This document shows positions 3,970-6,595 of a stretch of DNA of 6,595 nucleotides, one piece after another (position 1 is the stretch's first letter; each line of letters begins with the position of its first letter). The stretch comes from Muribaculaceae bacterium (GTDB lineage: Bacteria > Bacteroidota > Bacteroidia > Bacteroidales > Muribaculaceae). The translations under genes and the position numbers were made by a program. The notes under the pieces were generated by a model. That model was not told the origin of the DNA. It saw only the letters and a list, made by a program, of their open reading frames with translations, and did no database searches. The stretch is from the NCBI GenBank assembly GCA_017619255.1, contig JAFZSS010000019.1:1-6595 (forward strand), in the 5' to 3' direction.

Positions 3970-6595
3970 ATGGAACCCAACAAGAAACTGCTGCTCCTTG
4001 ACGCTTATGCGCTCATTTTCAGGGCTTTCTACGCTATGATACGCAGCCCGCGCGTCACCTCGACCGGTATCGACACATCGGCCATCTTCGGCTTTGTCAA
4101 CACCCTGCAGGACCTGCTCAAGCGTGAGCAGCCCAGCCACATCGCCGTGTGCTTTGACCCGCCCGGCGGCAAGACCTTCCGCCACGAGAGCTACGAGCCC
4201 TACAAGGCCAACCGCGAGAAGACCCCCGAGGGCATTCTCGTCGCCGTGCCTTACATCAAGCGCATCCTCCAGGCCTACCGCATCCCCATCTTTGAGGTCG
4301 AGGGCTACGAGGCCGACGATGTCATCGGCACGCTCTCCCACCAGGCCGAGCAGCAAGGCTTCTTCACCTATATGGTCACCGGCGATAAGGACTTCGGCCA
4401 ACTGGTGACCCCCAACATTAAGATCTTCAACCCTGGCAAGAATGAAATCATGGGCGTGGAAGAGATCAATGCCAAATACGGCATCCACTCGCCCACCCAA
4501 CTCATTGATATCCTGGGACTCATGGGCGACAGCGCCGACAACATCCCCGGCTGCCCCGGCGTGGGACCCAAGACCGCCGAGAAGCTCATCCAGCAGTTCG
4601 GCTCCATCGAGAACCTGCTCGACCACACCGACGAGCTCAAGGGTGCCCAGCAGCAGAAGGTGAGCGAGAACGCCGAGCAGATACGCATGTCCAAGTGGCT
4701 CGCCACCATCATCACCGATGTGCCTGTCACCCTCGATGCCGATGCCCTGCGCCGCGAGCCCGTTGACATGGACGCCCTACGCGAGGTCTTCAACGAGCTG
4801 GAGTTCCGCACCCTCACCCAGCGCCTCATCGACGGTGGCGAGGCCAATGCAGGCCTGGAAAGCGCCCCCACCCCGGCCAAAACAGCTGCACCTGCAGCAA
4901 ACCAGAGCAACCCCGACAGCGGTGGTCCAGCCAGTCCAGTACAGCCGCCTCAGCGGCGCTCCAGTCAATCCGGCCCGGGAAAACCCGGCAAGCAGCTCTC
5001 CTTGTTCGACCTCGATGACCCCGTCGATGACACACCCGCCACTCCAACCTTCTCCTCGCTCGACCAGACACCCCACAGCTACCGCCTCGTCTCCTCGCCC
5101 CTCGAGGTCGCCACGCTGGTGAGCGACCTGCAGGAGCAGCCGCGCGTCGCCGTGAGTCTGCTGGGTACGGGCAGCAGTGCCATGCAGCTCAAGATCTTGG
5201 GCATCGCCCTGTGCGGCAAGAAGCATGAGGCAGTCTTTGTCCAGTGCGACGGCAAGCCCGAGATGCTCAAGGCCCTGGCGCCCCTGTTCACGGGCGACAC
5301 CTGCATCGTGAGCAGCGATGTCAAGCGCGCAATGGTCGCCCTCGACCGTCACGGTATCGCTTTCACGGCACCCTACTATGACATATCCGTCGCCCACTAC
5401 CTGCTGCAGCCCGAACGCGGCCATTCCATCGCCGAAATGGCCTACGAGCTGCTCCATTACACCGCCATCACCCCCGAGAGCCTGCTGGGGCCCAAAGGCC
5501 GCAACCAACTCAAGCCGCAGCAGTTGGCACCCCAGGCGTTGACACAATGGGCCTGTGAAGCCGCCGACCTGGCGCTCCAGCTGCCCCCCGTGCTCGACAG
5601 CCAACTCAAGGAACAAGGGCTGGAGAAACTGCTGACTGAGATCGAGCTGCCGCTTGTCAAGGTGCTGGCAAGCATGGAACTGGCGGGCGCACGCATCGAT
5701 GTCAAGGCGCTCAACGACTACTCCATCACCCTGACCGAACAGATGAACAAACTCGAGGAGGAATGCCACCAGCTGGCTGGCGTGCCCTTTAACACCGCAT
5801 CGCCGGCACAGGTGGGTGAGGTGCTCTTTGACCACCTGAAAATCGACCCTAAGGCCAAGAAGACCAAGACGGGCCAGTACAGCACTACCGAGGACATCCT
5901 GCTCAAGCTGCGCTACCGCCACCCCCTGGTCAACAAAATTCTGGAACTGAGAGGAATACGCAAGCTGCTGTCCACTTATGTCAACACCTTGCCCACCCTC
6001 ATCAATCCCCAGACAGGGCGCATACACACGACCTACAACCAGACGGTGACCGCCACGGGACGCCTGTCCTCGACCAACCCCAACCTGCAGACCATCCCCG
6101 TGCGTAACGACGAGGGCAAGGAAATTCGCCGCGCCTTCATCCCTGCCGACGGCAATGTGTTCTTCAGCGCCGACTACTCGCAGATCGAGCTACGCCTGGT
6201 GGCCGACATGAGCCACGACCAGACGATGCTCGACGCCTTTGCTCACGACCACGATATCCACGCCATCACCGCGGCGCGCATCTACCACAAGCCGCTCGAC
6301 CAGGTCACCGGCGACGAGCGCCGCAAGGCCAAGACGGCCAACTTCGGCATCCTGTACGGCATCAGCGCTTTCGGTCTCGCCCAGCGCCTGGACATCCCGC
6401 GCGACGAGGCTAAGATGCTCATCGACGGCTATTACACCACCTTCCCCAAGGTGCGCGACTACATTGACCGCAGCATCGCCCAAGCTCGCGAGAAAGGCTA
6501 TGTGACGACGCTTTACGGCCGTCGCCGCATGCTGCCAGACATCAAGTCCCGCAATGCCGTGGTAAGAGCCTTCAGCGAGCGCAATGCCATCAACG
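3970..6595 (+). CDS. polA: DNA polymerase I, 3'-truncated by window end
   Basis: Pol I removes RNA primers and fills gaps in replication and repair. The window holds 875 codons; by alignment to E. coli PolA about 80 residues are missing, including motif C (VHDE). The 5'-nuclease domain (about 1-290) has its metal ligands: D11, D63, E114, D116, D117, D139, D141, D187, with the H3TH segment GDSADNIPGCPGVGPKTAEK. A Pro/Ala/Ser-rich linker (about 291-369) contains QLSLF (342-346). The 3'-5' exonuclease-like domain (about 371-545) has lost its catalytic acids. The polymerase domain shows TGRLSSTNPNLQTIP, motif A DYSQIELR (D735, with steric-gate E740) and motif B RRKAKTANFGILYG (R784, K788, F792, Y796). 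F792 corresponds to E. coli F762, a position that affects dideoxynucleotide discrimination. The ATG at 3970 starts MEPNKKLLLLDAYALIFRAF, a normal N-terminus. It is transcribed divergently from the prenyl synthase gene. Confidence 0.97.
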   Translation, partial: MEPNKKLLLLDAYALIFRAFYAMIRSPRVTSTGIDTSAIFGFVNTLQDLLKREQPSHIAVCFDPPGGKTFRHESYEPYKANREKTPEGILVAVPYIKRILQAYRIPIFEVEGYEADDVIGTLSHQAEQQGFFTYMVTGDKDFGQLVTPNIKIFNPGKNEIMGVEEINAKYGIHSPTQLIDILGLMGDSADNIPGCPGVGPKTAEKLIQQFGSIENLLDHTDELKGAQQQKVSENAEQIRMSKWLATIITDVPVTLDADALRREPVDMDALREVFNELEFRTLTQRLIDGGEANAGLESAPTPAKTAAPAANQSNPDSGGPASPVQPPQRRSSQSGPGKPGKQLSLFDLDDPVDDTPATPTFSSLDQTPHSYRLVSSPLEVATLVSDLQEQPRVAVSLLGTGSSAMQLKILGIALCGKKHEAVFVQCDGKPEMLKALAPLFTGDTCIVSSDVKRAMVALDRHGIAFTAPYYDISVAHYLLQPERGHSIAEMAYELLHYTAITPESLLGPKGRNQLKPQQLAPQALTQWACEAADLALQLPPVLDSQLKEQGLEKLLTEIELPLVKVLASMELAGARIDVKALNDYSITLTEQMNKLEEECHQLAGVPFNTASPAQVGEVLFDHLKIDPKAKKTKTGQYSTTEDILLKLRYRHPLVNKILELRGIRKLLSTYVNTLPTLINPQTGRIHTTYNQTVTATGRLSSTNPNLQTIPVRNDEGKEIRRAFIPADGNVFFSADYSQIELRLVADMSHDQTMLDAFAHDHDIHAITAARIYHKPLDQVTGDERRKAKTANFGILYGISAFGLAQRLDIPRDEAKMLIDGYYTTFPKVRDYIDRSIAQAREKGYVTTLYGRRRMLPDIKSRNAVVRAFSERNAIN
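4840..5076 (+). other. PolA low-complexity interdomain linker with clamp-binding-like motif
   Basis: Residues about 291-369 are rich in Pro, Ala, Ser, Gly and Gln and look disordered. They join the 5'-nuclease to the exonuclease-like domain. Residues 342-346 (4993-5007) read QLSLF, an exact match to the bacterial beta-clamp (DnaN) binding consensus QL(S/D)LF, followed by the acidic stretch DLDDPVDD. Disordered linkers are a common site for such peptides. Clamp binding is inferred from the motif only. Confidence 0.7.
5080..5604 (+). other. Catalytically dead 3'-5' exonuclease-like domain of PolA
   Basis: By alignment with E. coli Pol I, the exo I motif (DTE; D355, E357) is SLL here (S396, L398). 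Exo II, normally NxKYD (D424), is DVKRA (A454). Exo III, normally YAAED (Y497, D501), is WACEA (W527, A531). All four metal-binding carboxylates are therefore replaced, while flanking fold residues are kept (LKILGIAL, YDISVAHYLLQPE, DLALQL). The reading frame is intact, so this is a structural remnant rather than a frameshift. Proofreading activity is not expected, comparable to Taq and Bacillus Pol I. Confidence 0.85.

Noticed and set aside
3901..4626. Minus-strand open frame of 241 codons over the polA 5' end
   Set aside because: It is antisense to the conserved 5'-nuclease domain, low in complexity (Leu/Val/Gly/Asp-rich) and has no motif.
4777..6027. Minus-strand open frame of 416 codons antisense to polA
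   Set aside because: It lies wholly inside polA, whose motifs are unmistakable. Long antisense frames are expected in GC-rich codon-biased genes, and the translation shows no recognisable family.

Overview
This window looks like ordinary core chromosome of a gut- or rumen-type Bacteroidales bacterium (Prevotella/Muribaculaceae-like). The assignment is inferred from several signs. A secreted protein has a C-terminal dockerin-like domain and Bacteroidetes-style beta domains. PolA starts in the Bacteroidetes style (LLLLDAYALIFRAFYAM). Translation starts lack Shine-Dalgarno sequences, and one start is preceded by a TAnnTTTG-type -7 box. Coding DNA is fairly GC-rich and the short spacers are AT-rich. 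I found no tRNA, rRNA, CRISPR array, transposase or phage gene.

Layout: (1) 1-1956 (+) is the 3' part of a large modular secreted protein: a beta-rich region, a chitobiase-C/Fn3-like module, two related OB-like modules and a dockerin. (2) 1957-2176 is a convergent spacer holding a short TAGGCTT tandem repeat, a strong hairpin terminator (1986-2022) and an imperfect inverted repeat of about 149 bp (2029-2177). (3) 2177-2776 (-) is rnhB (RNase HII). (4) 2777-2820 is a small spacer filled by a perfect 18-bp-arm palindrome built from CTATAG units. (5) 2821-3798 (-) is a long-chain polyprenyl diphosphate synthase, probably co-transcribed with rnhB. (6) 3799-3969 is a divergent promoter region. (7) 3970-6595 (+) is polA (DNA polymerase I), cut by the window end about 80 residues before its expected C-terminus.

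Functional links: RNase HII nicks DNA at embedded ribonucleotides, and Pol I then nick-translates from such nicks and removes Okazaki primers. Both proteins carry a QxxLF-type peptide resembling the beta sliding-clamp binding motif: QLSLF in the PolA linker and QPTLF at the RNase HII tail. The prenyl synthase belongs to the quinone side-chain pathway and probably has no mechanistic link to the other two.

I see no wholly new system. The most notable points are a PolA whose 3'-5' exonuclease fold is present but has lost every catalytic carboxylate I can align, the paired clamp-like motifs, and the two structured intergenic repeats.
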